NCBI RefSeq assembly: GCF_036884655.1
Contig: NC_088335.1
Coordinates: 49,264,001 to 49,328,000, forward strand
Length of the DNA: 64,000 bases
Reading direction: 5' to 3'
Origin: Musa acuminata AAA Group
Lineage: Eukaryota > Streptophyta > Magnoliopsida > Zingiberales > Musaceae
The notes below the pieces were generated by a model. The model ran no database searches, had not been told where the DNA came from, and saw only the letters and a list, made by a program, of their open reading frames with translations. Positions within the stretch are counted from its first letter, which is position 1; every line of letters starts with the position of its first letter. The translations under genes were made by a program, and so were the position numbers. Below, piece after piece: positions 33,108-44,834 of this stretch.

Positions 33108-33639
33108 CTGCACTCTCTTTCGAGAGCTGTCGTAAATTAAGATAGGAACAAGCAATAAGATTTGAGAATGGCCAGCTTCAGCAGCGGGGACGTATACATA
33201 GAAGGCTATTTGGTGAATTAGTCGATCGTGCATGTATTCTTCACGTTAAGATGCTGACCGGTTAAGTCGATAATGACTGATGGCAAACTGCGATAGTGAA
33301 TTCGCCTTCACCACTAAATGTTCGTTTGGCAAGTCTCATAGTCCCACATCAGGAAAATCATGCTTGTTATCTCCTATTAGAACTATAAATAAGGGCTTGG
33401 GTTTTGAAGTCAGATGCAACACAAAAAAACCTAAGTATTTGCTTTGGGTTTAAGTCCACACTCAGTTAAATAGTTTAGGCTTCTTGATTGAGTTTTTTTT
33501 GTTTAGTATTTTTTGGTGTTTTATGGCCTAGGAACATCTTCCTAATTTTATGGGGCATAAACAAGGTGTGCGTGAACCCCCCCCATATTTTGGCACATTA
33601 AGCATGATAAATCATGGTATCGTTGAATATGACGATGCA

Positions 33640-34110
33640 AGAATCAGGACGCATAAACACATGCAGTAGTAGTGGCATGTTTCTTTGGTCGTATACATTG
33701 CAAGCTCATCATCTCATCCAAGTGCCACAAAAGTAAAACGACGACTTTGACCGATTCCCGATGAGATTTAGCCGAGAATATAGCTAAGCATATATCCTCA
33801 GAAGAAGAAGAAGACTGCTGATCATCTTCCCTTGCAAGCCCAAGTTTGCTACCAAACATGAGTGAGTCACTTTGAACACACTTGCGGGCATGCAAGCGAT
33901 GTTGTTTATCGAAAATTCTGGCTTCCATAGAAAAATCATTAATCTCGTGCAACTCCACATCAGATATGACAGGCGATACTAGTGTATGCAATGCAACGAT
34001 GTCATGCTGTTTATCCAAAATTCTAGCCAGTAATGCGTTGCTCTTTCATAGATACATCATTAGTGTTGTGCAACTCCACATCAGATACGAAAGGCAATAC
34101 TACTGCTAGC
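33640..34110 (+). repeat. Flank repeated at 39.77-40.01 kb
   Basis: The stretch with GCAAGCCCAAGTTTGCTA (near 33835) and the following 170 bp recurs in the same orientation at about 39767-40010. Within the segment, a shorter unit (CAACTCCACATCAGATA, near 33950 and 34073) is itself repeated about 123 bp apart. No gene is supported. Confidence 0.75.
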
Positions 34111-34310
34111 TCGAAGATGCAGGCAGTCTCTCCTTCCTTCCTTCTAAAGGAGACTTGTTTATTCATAACATAAATCACACATAACGTACTTGGAGTAATT
34201 ACAATCATTTATTATGCAAGCATATATATATATATATATATACATACTCGACTCGACCATACGTGAGTATTTTGTTGGACTGTATGCATCTTAAGAAGCG
34301 GTACCACACC

Positions 34311-35078
34311 CTAAGCTTCTTGAGCGATGTCCACCCACTGCTGCTTCTGAAGCCAGTCCACGGTGGTCTTGTCAAGTTGGACGGCCTGGGCAAGAATGTA
34401 ATCGGGGATGGACGGGTGCGATCCGAACAGTGCGTTGGCTACGGTGACGAGGCCAGGGCTCTGGCTGCCAAAAGAAGCGAACGCCACCGCGTCGGTGTCC
34501 CCGACATTGAACTGGAAGTGGATGAGGCCCTGCGGGAACACGAACGCGTCGCCCTTCTTCAGCTTCTTCGCGAAGAGAAGGTTGCCCTGTTGGTTGTTGG
34601 ACGTGACGAAGCCTGCGTAGAGCGTCCCTTCCGCCACATGCAGTATCTCCGACGAGTGTGGGTGCGAGTGAGGAGGGTTGAGACCGAAGGGCGCGTAGTC
34701 GATGCGAGACATGGCGACGCCAAGGGTGTTGAGGCCCGGGAGTCGGGCCGCGTTGACGAGAGTGATGTTTGCGCCGAGCCGGTTGGCGGTGCTTGCGGTC
34801 TGGTCTAAGCCGGTGAAGTAGAAGTCATCCGCCGTGGCATCCTTAGGATTCTTGCAGGCGAATCCGTTCACAAACACTGCAGCATGCATGACGAACAAGC
34901 TTTAGCAACTTGAGCAAGTACATACACAAAGACCTAGCGAGCTACGAGGACAACCACGCCGACCATTGGAGTCGTAGTCGGCAACGCAAAAGTCTTGGAG
35001 AGGACTCGGATCAGATGCCCATGCAAGCGAGGAAACCAGGGCAAGAAGAGCAGTAATGAGGATGATCCTAGCAGCCAT
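34311..35078 (-). CDS. Germin-like protein 3, secreted cupin
   Basis: Exons 34964-35078 and 34311-34876 on the minus strand give 226 residues, with the exon 1 size (115 bp) and splice positions of GLP 1 and 2. The signal peptide is MAARIILITALLALVSS. Box 1 is HSHPHSSE and box 2 is GDAFVFPQGLIHFQFN, so the four metal ligands are present. The protein ends at DIAQEA, without the tail seen in GLP 1 and 2. It is clearly more diverged (for example NNQQGNLLF, DQTASTANRLG), so it is an older copy of the same tandem set. A TATA box (TATATATATGC on the minus strand) lies near 35157-35170. Its activity cannot be told from sequence. Confidence 0.95.
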
Positions 35079-35689
35079 CTATCTGCCCACAACTGTCGTC
35101 AAAGATTAATGAAGGAGTAAGATGAGTTTGAGAATGGCTAGCTAGAGGAGAGGGGATGCATATATATAGAAGGCTACCACCACGAACACTTGGGTTTGGT
35201 TAACCAGTTGATGGTGTATGTATTCCCCACGTTATGATATGATTCCGACTAGTTTTGTTGATAAAGACTGATGGCAAGCTGGCAAGACTGAATCAGCTTT
35301 CACCGCTAAATAATGCTAAAAAGGAAACCATCAAAATTCATTTTCGAAGCATCCACGAGAAGGGAGTATGCATGGATGGGATCCTGCCATCGTAAGTTGG
35401 TTTGAATTTGGCGTTTTTTCTTATCAGGATAAGAAGCTGCGAGCAATTTGTGTTGCTTATCCTCTGCACCAGACTCTACTTCACCAGCTTGGTAGCCTTA
35501 TTAAGCTCTGACTCCCTTGTTTGCTCGACTTTCTTCGTTCCACGTCGCATGCTTCTGCGTGGAAGTGCATGCATTCTTCACGTTAAGATCCTCTCTCTTT
35601 CTTCGATCACCTCTCATCCTCCACGAGGAGACAAGCCCAGAATATAAATTTATATATATATATATATATTTACATCAGAAACATGGAAC

Positions 35690-36260
35690 TCGTGGTATGA
35701 AGCCAATTCGCTGTCTTTCTTGTTGGTCACTTGGTTGCCGTGCCACACAAGTCAATTCAACAAGTGCATGGAATTAGGATGATCTTAGCTCTCACGATCT
35801 ACTCTCTCTTGGAACTGTCATAAAAGAAAGAGCAAGGAAGATGGAAGTCGTGATGGCGTTCAACACAATGGCGTCAAGAAATGAGATGTACATAAATAAT
35901 TCTATGAGTTATTTACGTGTGAATTAGTAACTGATAGAAACAGACAATGCTAGTTTTATAAAGCTTAAGGTTAGGTTAGTAATGTCGTTTGTCTTTGTGA
36001 TGTTAGTATGTGGTGGTGTCTTGAAAACATATGAAATCCATTGTCAAAATGGTGTGCGGTTGATCATTTACGTGTCAAAGAAGATCGATGGTAGCCAAAG
36101 AACCAACCTATTTTTTGAGCCAACCCCCCAATGCTTCTATGCTACCAAACTTTAGTATGCAATCGTGGCATCATAATTGAGGGTACGAGGAAGAAGATGA
36201 GACCAATTTGCCTTGCTTTATTTTCTGCGCTAAACTCCACTGCGGCAGCCGAATGGAATG
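35690..36260 (-). repeat. Inverted paralogous flank holding the empty retroelement site
   Basis: This is the reverse complement of the flank on both sides of the 20143-29254 element. From about 35730 to 36095 it matches 29606-29255, and from 36091 to about 36190 it matches 20142-20040. At 36091-36095 a single GTAGC joins the two sides with nothing inserted. It is an internal reference for the pre-insertion sequence. Confidence 0.92.
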
Positions 36261-36839
36261 CCTTTGACTCCCTTATTACTTGTTGAGAAAGGAACTTGAA
36301 TTCTGAAACTTCTTCGACGTGCTTCTGCATGGAAATTTTCGTTGCTTCTTTCATTAAAGAGACAAAACAAGAAAGCTTAAATGATCTGACATCTTATTCT
36401 AATTTGAGCCCTTTCTTTCTTTCTGCTCAAACGTATTCTAATTTGATACGTCCGAGTGATAGGATTTATTTTAATAGGTATAATTAGATAAAATGAAAAA
36501 TAAGAATTCTAATCAAGTTTGTTATTTTCTATTGGAACAATAAATAAGGGCATGGGCTTTGAAACCAGAAGCACTATAAGAAAAACCTAATTGTTTGCTT
36601 TGAATTTATTTACTATTAAGTCAACACTTAGTTAAAATAGTTTGAGCTTATAGTTTTTCTTGTTTAGTAGTCTCATATGTTTTTATGGCCTATGAATATT
36701 TTCCTAAGACATTTGTAATTGTCTCTTTTATAGTAAGAATTTTGCTCCTTCGTCTTCTGTGGATGTAAGTCAATTGACCGAACCACGTATATCTGATTTT
36801 TTTATCTGATGATCGTTATGCGATATTCAAGCTCTTGCA

Positions 36840-38300
36840 GCTCAGTTCTTTATCTGATTGTTTGATAAACGTTATACACTTTCAACGCCGATCTCATCCC
36901 TAATAAACAAAAAGAACTCTCCGTATTAGATCTTGGTTAAACAGTTGCACAAGGCATACAAGTCAACGATTGAGCTGACGTGCATGAACAACGTGTGTTG
37001 AGGCTGACACCGAGTTCAACTTCGACGACATGAATCCCGAGTTCTAAGCATATTAGCTGTGGGAGTCGCACGTACGTCATCAGATAAGCACCGAGAAAAA
37101 GCTTCAGAAAAAAAAGTCTATACAGAATAAAACACAAACAAAACTGTTGATTAATAGTGTCGGAGTTCCTTATCGACATCAGTCCAACGTCAGACTATAA
37201 ATCTTTAAATATCAAAATTGCTGATGAATAATGTTGGAGTACCATATCGACATCACTCATGATGATAGAGTAATCGTCATCATGACTGGTGTTGATGTTA
37301 ACACTCGACAAGAGCCAGGACGTACAGACTGAGGCTCTCAGAATTCTCAGGTGACTGCTGACCACCCTTTTGATTTTGCCGCATGGCCCAGTTGCCAAGA
37401 AATTTCTCTTGGCCAAGCCTGCATGGTTCAGAAACCTGGACCTGCACGGTTCTAACCTCTTATGTATGCACGAGTTGCTTGTGCACTAACATTCCTCGTT
37501 CGCCAAGTACACACACAAAGACGTAGCTAGCTACGAGGATAACCATGCCTACCATTGGAGTCGCAGTCAGCAACGCAAAAGTATTGGAGAGGACTCGGAA
37601 CAGATGCCGACGCATGAGAGGAAGCCAGGGCAAGAAGATAACTGATCTGCACTCTCTTTCGAGAGCTGTCGTAAATTAAGATTCGAACGAGCAATATGAT
37701 TTGAGAATGGCCAGCTTTAGTAGCGGGGACGTATACATAGAAGGCTATTTGGTGAATTAGTCGATAGTGCATGTATTCTTCACGTTAAGATGCTGACCAG
37801 TTTAGTCGATAATGACTGATGGCAAGCTGCGGTAGTGAATCCGCCTTGACCACTAAATGTTAAGATCATATAGTCGTAGAATGACTGGCATTAAAATAAG
37901 TGTTTCTAATCCACTTCTTCCTTTTTCAATCAGTGTGTTATGGTCCACCTTCGAAGGTTTGCAATTGCTCCTTTTTCTCATTGTAGGATATAAACAACCT
38001 CAGCACGTCATCCAACATATGCAAAGGACAATACATAGTAGAAGTAATCATTCCATTTTAATGTAGATCTACATGATCTAGCTAATAATGTAGTACAACG
38101 AATCATTCTCGACACGTCGTTCAAGGATAAGGATGACATATAATTATTTTGCTTTGTTATACAAATATTAGATTGATGCTATTATATATCCTTTCTCTTT
38201 GGAGAAAAAAAAATCAAAATCATAATCTTTATATATGTGATTTAAATTAAAAGATGTGGATAGTAAATAAAATTTTATATTAGTACTTGTCACATTTACT
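36840..38300 (+). repeat. Arm A of a roughly 1.3-kb inverted repeat
   Basis: From about 36955 to 38290 the sequence matches the reverse complement of about 44835-46110 (for example TGGCATTAAAATAAGTG near 37888 against 45210-45230). The left part, 36840-36975, also has a direct copy at 32140-32275. The arms enclose the 38.3-44.8 kb segment with the minisatellite, the broken GLP, LTR DNA and the P450. Confidence 0.85.
37553..37646 (-). pseudogene. GLP exon 1 relic with deleted start codon
   Basis: The minus strand reads VQISYLLALASSHASAS, then LQYFCVADCDSN and the donor. About 21 bp covering the ATG and the MAARIILIT codons are missing compared with the 32993-33107 relic. No exon 2 follows. 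It lies in inverted-repeat arm A and has a twin in arm B at 45469-45559. Confidence 0.85.
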
Positions 38301-38639
38301 AAAATGGTATTAAAGTAAAGCTGATATATTTTTACTCGGATGGTCTAGTATTTAAACAATAAAACTAAGTTAAATCACTAAAGTCGAATAAAACTAATAA
38401 ATCAATTTATCAAAATGAGATAGACAATACCGAATCAGCTAAACTATGAATTGACTAATTGAGTATATGTGTGCACAATAAAATGAATACAAGCGATCAT
38501 CGCGTATATTATAGGAAGAAGAATATTTATTTTGTGGATAAAAATTTACCCTCTCGAGAAATGATCAATAAGGTAAACAATATATTAGAAGTTAAACTTA
38601 TGGGATTATTTATACTGTGCTATCACATGATTGAACTGA

Positions 38640-39260
38640 GCTGCACTACTTAAGCAGCACTGTCGAGCACTGGTTTGGTCGAGCAGCATCACTCGGACCT
38701 ATGTTTGGCCGAGCAGCGGCTCGAACCTTGACTGAATCGAGCATCGACTTGCTGCATATGACTGAACTGAGTGCAGCATCACTTGGGCCCATGTTTGGCC
38801 GAGCAATTGCTCGAATCTTAACTGAACCGAGCAGCGATTTGCTGCATATGACTAAACAGAGCATCGACTTACTTCACATGACCGAATCGAGCCACGTTGC
38901 TCGAGCACTGGCTTGGTCGAGCAGCATCACACGGGCCCATGTTTGGCCGAGCAACCGCTCGACCATTGAATGAACTGAGCCGTGATTGATTGCATGGGAC
39001 TAGTCGAGCAACACTGCTTGGGCACTGAGGACTGGACTGGCTGAGCAACGTAGTTCGAGCATTGAACGAACCGAACAGTGACTGATTGCACATGACTGGC
39101 TCAGCAACACTACTCGGGCACTAGGGACTGAATTGGCCGAGCAAAGTAGCTCGAGCATCGAATGAACGAAGCAGCGACTGATTGCACATGACTGGTCGAG
39201 CAACACCACTCGGGGCACTGGGGACTGGACTGGCTGAGCAACGTAGCTTGAGCATTGAAC
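38640..39260 (+). repeat. Diverged minisatellite of CGAGCA-rich units, about 96-97 bp
   Basis: Units such as TGATTGCACATGACTGG followed by CAACACTACTCGGG and GAGCAACGTAG(C/T)TCGAGC recur near 39045, 39141 and 39237 (96-97 bp). More diverged units containing GGGCCCATGTTTGGCCGAGCA appear at about 38695, 38787 and 38935. Open frames on both strands here are products of the repeat. Confidence 0.8.
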
Positions 39261-39700
39261 GGATTGAGCTTTGTCCCCCGAGTGTGGTCTTTTCTCTCTT
39301 GGCGAGTGGCCTACTTCTCTGTCGTTGGGCTCCTGCACACAGGTCGAGGTCGGGAGGGGGATTTCCCGACTCGACCCCTCCGAAGCTTAAGTTAGCTTTT
39401 GATGGAATGAGAGAGAGTTGAGTGTTCAAAGTCCTTCTCCTCTCGATTAGAGAGAGTTAGCTTTTATATCTACGAGGATGAGTTAGTTGTACGGGGTCAA
39501 TTAACTGTGGTCGGCTCCTCGGGCAGCTGACTTTAGCTTCTGTACAAGCTCCAACCAAACTACATGGATCTGCGTCGTGCGATGCCGCCCCGAGCTTTCT
39601 GGCACGACTGTACTGTGATGATGTCATTCGTACGGAGGGGCGGCAAGCGGCTACCCACCACGTTTGTATTGTGCGGCAAATCATACTTAAGGTTCCACGT
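39261..39700 (+). mobile_element. LTR-like segment next to the minisatellite (tentative)
   Basis: GC-rich DNA with CCCCCGAGTGTGGTC, a possible TATA (CTTTTATATCTAC near 39452) and a CTCCTCGGGCAGC stretch looks like the promoter part of a gypsy LTR. Such LTRs often contain tandem repeats like the one just upstream. I see no primer site, target duplication or partner LTR, so this is tentative. Confidence 0.35.
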
Positions 39701-40029
39701 CTGTATCGTCATGTCTGCTTTCTTGATTCCACATGGGGAATGTCAAAATATGCCCTATCACCTTGCAAGCCCAAGTTTGCTATCAAACATGACTGAGTCA
39801 CTTTGGAAACTTGCGGGCATGGAAGCAATGTTGTTTATGTAAAATTCTGGTTTTCATAGAAAAATCATTATCTTGTGCAACTCCACATCAGATATGACCG
39901 GCGATACTAGTGTATGCAATGCAACGAAGTCATGCTGTTTATCCAAAATTCTAGCCAGTAACGCGTTCCTCTTTCATAGATAAACCATTAGTCGTGTGCA
40001 ACTCCACATCATTGCCAAGTTCTGATGCC

Positions 40030-40714
40030 TAAATCCCCCAGTTAATGCCTAGTGACGGTCTCAGGTATTTCTCCAAACCTGGATAGGTTCATTGCATCAC
40101 AGTCACGGTTGGAAATGATCGGACGTTCTGAATTGACTACTTCGAATATTCGACCCTCAACGTCTCATCTGTTGTATTGCCATCTTATCTTAGCGCAAAA
40201 AAATAAACCAAGACAAATTGCTCTCGACTTCTTCCTCGTATCCTCGTCTTAGTAGCCAGAAGAAATTATGATGCCACGATTACATGGTAGTATAGAAGCA
40301 TTGGCTTATATTTATTTCGTCGGGTTGATTCTTTGTGTGTCTTTAGTTGTGTCAATTGGCTATTAACCGGTCGTTGCTACCAAGACATAAAGATGTCAAG
40401 AAGGTGAGGCAACCAGGTAAGTGATACTACTGATGGGGCAGAAGGGTCGATGTTGGATGCTCCAAAATGACATATAGTCCAACCAAAACTTTCATGAACC
40501 TGAGGTTAGTGGTAAATCCAGGTTGGAACTGAGGGACTTGCCAAGGTCGTCATCGGCTGAATTAGTCAGCACACTGCCGTGCGGAACACATACTCTATCA
40601 ACCAGTTCACGATTGAACACTATCTCGGGGGCTTCTATGTATACATCCCGATTCCCGAAGCCAGTCACAAAGAAACTTGCATCGTTTCATCTTGCTTGTT
40701 CGAAGAGAGTGCAG
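40030..40714 (+). repeat. Inverted copy of the GLP 1 upstream flank
   Basis: From about 40200 to 40690 the sequence is the reverse complement of about 20060-19560, and it leads into a plus-strand GLP copy. About 40030-40180 matches 31830-31640 inverted. The TATA region reads TCTATGTATACATCC and is weaker than in the intact genes. Confidence 0.85.
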
Positions 40715-41045
40715 ATGGCTGCTAGGATCATCCTCATTGCTGCTCTTCTTGCCCTGGCTTCCTCTCATGGATCGGCATTTGATCCGAGTCCTCTCCAAGA
40801 CTTTTGCGTTGCCGACTACGACTCCAACGGTAGGCATCGTTATCCTCGTAGCTAGCAAGCTAGGTCCTCGTGTGTGTGTGTACTTGCTCGAGTTGCTAAA
40901 GCCTGTTCATCGTGCATGCTGCAGTGTTTGTGAACGGATTCGCCTGCAAGAATGCTAAGGCTGTCACGGCAGATGACTTCTACTTCACCGGCTTAGACAA
41001 GCCGGCGAGCACCGCCAACGAGTTGGGCGCAAATATCACACTCGT
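40715..41045 (+). pseudogene. GLP copy 4, cut off in exon 2
   Basis: Exon 1 is complete at 40715-40829 (ATG, signal peptide MAARIILIAALLALASS, donor GTAGGC). Exon 2 starts at 40925 and follows the family through FVNGFACKNAKAVTADDF and ELGANITLV. At about 41045 it breaks into unrelated DNA, with an immediate in-frame stop. Both germin boxes are lost, so it cannot make an active cupin. It is on the plus strand, as expected from the inverted duplication. Confidence 0.93.
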
Positions 41046-41913
41046 TGTATGACTCCCAAATATTTTTGCTCAGATAAATCCCTGATCATGATCATTCGGA
41101 TTGAGAGATAAAGAGTTCTCCGGAATAATCCGATTAGAACGAGACTCGAGTAGAAACTGTATAGGTCTGACAGCACCATGCTCAGTATACGATCGTTGGG
41201 ATATTTGATGGTTGAGAGACTATAGATACACGGTAACTGATGATAGATAGGTTAATGAATTGGATTCTCGTGTATCGTCTGGGGACTATGGCGTAACGGC
41301 CTAGTACGTCTGCAGTCGATAAGTCGAGTGAATTATTATGAAGATAATAATTCACTGAGCCAAAAGGAGTTCTGATAGGTATGACTTACGGCCAGCTTGA
41401 TATTGGGCCTAGAGGGTCACACACATATGGTAGGTGTTGCAACGAGTAGAGGTTCGAATATGAGATATCCGCTGGACCCCCCTATCTTATTAGATATCCA
41501 ATTAGTTGGATAGAAATCTAGTACCCAATATGGTAGGATCCATTATGGTTAAGTTGATAGGAGACATTTATAAATACGAAAGAACCAAAGGGCCATGAGC
41601 GGGCCATGAGCTGCTATCTCTTATTCTCCTATCTCCCTCTCTTTCTCATACTGTAACCCCTATTTGGTGCGTGTGGATAGCAAGAAGGGGTAGCCCCTTC
41701 TTGATTGCGTGGTGCACGCGAGAAAGAGATTTGGGCAACGATTTGATGAGCATATTCGCAGTTCATACTGTGTGGATCACTACTAGAAAGGAAGATAGTT
41801 GACCTTCTTTATTCTCTCACATATCTGCATGTTTTCATGGATATACGATCTCCCTAGATAACACATCTTTATTATACGCGTAGTTTTCGGTTTCGCGGGT
41901 TTTTGCGCATCAA
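41046..41913 (+). mobile_element. LTR-like insertion that truncates GLP 4
   Basis: Foreign DNA begins at the break with TGTATGACTCCC (41044). It contains a TATA-like TTATAAATACGAAAG near 41567-41580, a CT-rich leader and a segment ending TTTTTGCGCATCA (near 41913). TG at the start, CA at the end and a promoter in the middle fit an LTR of about 870 bp. I see no clean target duplication, probably because the right side of the GLP is missing. Confidence 0.5.
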
Positions 41914-42181
41914 CTTGCATGACGATGAAACAATTTTTTTTGTAGGAAATTCTGGGATTTTTATTTTCTATTATTCCGTTGCACATGTGATGTCGTCTCA
42001 AATTTCTCAATAGTTGGCCGGGGAGTAGCAGCAATAGTGGTCGATGGTCGAGAAGCAAGCGTTCTTTCTTGGTCTAGAACGATTGGCGTGAGTGACTACC
42101 GGCTTCACCCCTTTTTCTTTTTTTTTTTCTTTTTTTGAGATGATGATAGCTACGGTAACACTACAACGAGAATACCGAGGA

Positions 42182-42198
42182 TCACAACTCTGATACCA
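42182..42198 (-). other. Primer binding site (initiator-Met tRNA type) of a minus-strand LTR element
   Basis: On the minus strand TGGTATCAGAGTTGTGATCC starts two bases after the LTR end at 42201. TGGTATCAGAGC is the usual plant site that pairs with initiator Met tRNA; here the last base of that core differs (GAGT). Confidence 0.8.
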
Positions 42199-42200
42199 AA

Positions 42201-42686
42201 TGATAAGACCTTAGGATTTTATCATAGAAGAAAGGAGAGAAAAGGGGATAATCCCTTCGACCTCCTAGGGTTTGTCAAAAAATTGAATAATATTTTATTG
42301 CTTGGTAAAAAGAAACAGATACATCCTCATTTATAGAGTTCCATCTAGAGACCACCAGGACTCTTAATAATAAATAAATATTAAATAAATCTCTATTCGA
42401 TTAACTAAACAAACTCAATAAAATATTATTTAAAAGCTCAAAAGATACAAGGATGATCTGACTCTATCTAAAACCTTGTAAAATAATGAAAAACCTTGTT
42501 GGCGTCTTAAATTTTCAAAAGTGATTGAAACCAACTCCGAAAGTGAAATAGGTGCTCCGAAAAATCACCTCACTATGAAAACTCTAGGCTTCTGATTGTA
42601 ATGGAGAATCCTAGTTTGTGTAATGGAAACCCACACTTGATGACTTATCTCACTGATTGTAAAATTGTACATAGAAAATTCTAACA
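42201..42686 (-). mobile_element. 486-bp LTR of a minus-strand retroelement remnant
   Basis: On the minus strand it starts TGTTAGAATTTTC (42686) and ends CTTATCA (42201), followed by a primer binding site, so this is a 5' LTR. A TATA box (CTATAAATGAGG on the minus strand) lies near 42330-42342. No coding region or second LTR of the same kind follows to the left; the DNA at 41914-42181 is a short remnant with a poly-pyrimidine run. The element is therefore truncated. Confidence 0.75.
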
Positions 42687-42933
42687 TATTTTATCCATAT
42701 CAATTTTTCTTCTTGTGCCCAATTTGATGACTGGTCTTATAATCTTGATATTTTGATTCATACTAATGAGAAGGATTAAGTAAAAAAAAAAAAATTCCTT
42801 TCCTTATATAGAAAAAGCTTATACTTTTTCTATACAAGTAGTGAGAGAAAACAAAAAAGTTATTTGAGAAAAAGTATTATTCTTCAGAAAACCTGTAATA
42901 AGTTTCACATATCCGCACATAAGCACACACAAC

Positions 42934-42941
<8 letters not shown>

Positions 42942-42987
<46 letters not shown>
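42942..42987. repeat. (TA)n microsatellite
   Basis: About 45 bp of TA repeats 3' of the P450 gene, preceded by ATATATATACA. Confidence 0.95.
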
Positions 42988-42990
<3 letters not shown>

Positions 42991-43064
42991 ATTTTGAAGA
43001 TACGGTAGTGGGATACATGTCCCGTTTGGTTCACGTGCGACACCCATTAAACACACTATAAGCC

Positions 43065-44690
43065 TTAAACAGTAGAAGGGATGGGAATCCGAGGAGTTGC
43101 TAACAGTTTCAGATCAGTTTTCCTAGCTACAGTAAGTCCGTAGGTCTCGCTCATGTCCAGCTCCCGTGGTTTCCTGCCATCGGGCAGCTTCCAGTCGAAG
43201 TAGAGGAGGAGCTGCGCCAAGGATAGGTGTACGGTGGCGAGCCCAAACTCCATTCCAGGACATATCCTTCTTCCAGCACCGAACGGCAAGTACTCGAAGT
43301 TACCTCCTTTGAAATCAATGGGTTTGCTTTCAAACCTCTCCGGCCTGAAGCTCTCGGCCTCTTCCCAGTACTGTGGATCTCTGTTGATCGCCCATGCATT
43401 GACCAAGACTCGAGTGCCGGCTTCTATCTCGTAGCCGAGCACATCACACGTCTTCCTACACATTCTTGGTATCAACGTGGCAGGTGGGTGAAGCCTTAGT
43501 GTCTCCTTAACGATCGACTTGAGGTAGTTCAACTCCACGACGTCGGTCTCTCGAATCCTGTTCTTTCCCTTCAGCTCTTCCATCACCTCCGTCTGTGCTT
43601 TCTCCATTATCTTGGGGTTCTTCATTAGCTCCGACATGGCCCATTCGATCACTATGGATGAGTTCTCGGTCCCTCCGACTAACATGTCCTGTAGATAAGA
43701 GTCATCGAATCGGAAGAGTTAGATTATGGAACACTGGTTTCATGTACCTTGTGGACACTAACGACTACCACAGGAAGTAGCACTCACAAGGATCACAGCC
43801 TTTATTCCGTCCATGGTCATCGGAACTTGTAGTTCGGATTCGTCTTTAAGCCTCAGCAGCGCATCGATTATGTCCTCCTTCACTTCGGCTACTTGCCGAC
43901 CTTTGTTCATCTTGGCCTTAACCTCATGCTCCTTAACTATGTCATCAAAGATCTTATCAAACCTCCGGCGTAGCCTGTGCAACTTGAACTTGGCACATGA
44001 CAGGACGTGGAGGAGCTTCAGCGACGGAAACATGTCGACGGCATAGACCCTTCCGAGCACGTCGGTGAACTCCCTGGCGACCAAGATGAGCGTCTCCTGG
44101 TGCTTGTTTCGTGAGCCAATCGCCGCCCTGGATATGATGGCGTTGGACATTCTGCGGAGCTTCTCGCTCAGGTTGATCGGTTGTGTTGCCGTGGAGATGT
44201 CTCGGATCAAGTTAAGGGTCTCTTCCTCCCTGATGGAGGCGGAAGACTGGATGTGCTCGGTTCCGAGCAGCTCCGCGTGAAAGATGTTGCGCAGTTGCTT
44301 CCAGTAGGGGCCATAGGGGGAGAAGGCAACGTCGGAGCAACCGTAGCAGACGATCTGTCCTACGACGAGCTCCGGCCGCGCGGCGAAGTTGGGGTCTTGA
44401 TTCTTCAAGATCTCTTGGGCGGCTTCCCGGGAGGAGGCCACCGCGAAGTTTACCTGGCCAATTCTGACAAGCATGAGAGGCCCGTAAGTGAGAGAGAGGT
44501 GGCGGAACGCGCGGAAATGAATTTGGCCGGCAAAGTGATGCATGCATCCGATGATGGGCAGCCTCCACGGACCAGGGGGAGGTCGCGGGTATTGGGATTC
44601 GGACTTGCTGAATTCTTTCTTGATGAACATGATCGAGAAGAGCATGGTGGCTACTACCATGGCGATGGAAGCCAAGAGAAGATGCTCCAT
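43065..44690 (-). CDS. Cytochrome P450, CYP71 clan
   Basis: Two exons on the minus strand, 43788-44690 and 43065-43688, join at the family-typical intron (ILV/DMLVGGTENSS) to give 508 residues without a break. I chose the ATG at 44690 because a TATA box near 44752-44760 puts the transcript start after the in-frame upstream Met. Residues 1-25 are a membrane anchor, followed by the proline hinge PRPPPGPWRLP. The I-helix reads GGTENSS (306-312), the ExxR motif is KETLRLHP (E363, R366), and PERF is at 417-420. The haem loop is FGAGRRICPG with Cys444. It is an ER-bound monooxygenase. The CYP71 clan includes terpenoid and other specialised-metabolism enzymes, but the substrate cannot be told. No partner biosynthetic gene is nearby. 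Confidence 0.95.
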
Positions 44691-44749
44691 GGAAATGACG
44701 CAAAAAGAAACTTGGCTATTCGCTTGTACGTTGGCCTTCGCCCGAAGCT

Positions 44750-44762
44750 CTAATATATATAG
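44750..44762 (-). promoter_or_regulatory. TATA box of the P450 gene
   Basis: CTATATATATTAG on the minus strand, about 65 bp before the ATG at 44690. It is followed upstream by inverted-repeat arm B, so the proximal promoter is only about 100 bp from duplicated DNA. Confidence 0.65.
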
Positions 44763-44834
44763 ATGTACGCTTATGTTTGGCAGGCAACCCTCCACGTGCG
44801 GCACGTGCAAGTGCTGAATAAGACAGCAGGGTCA

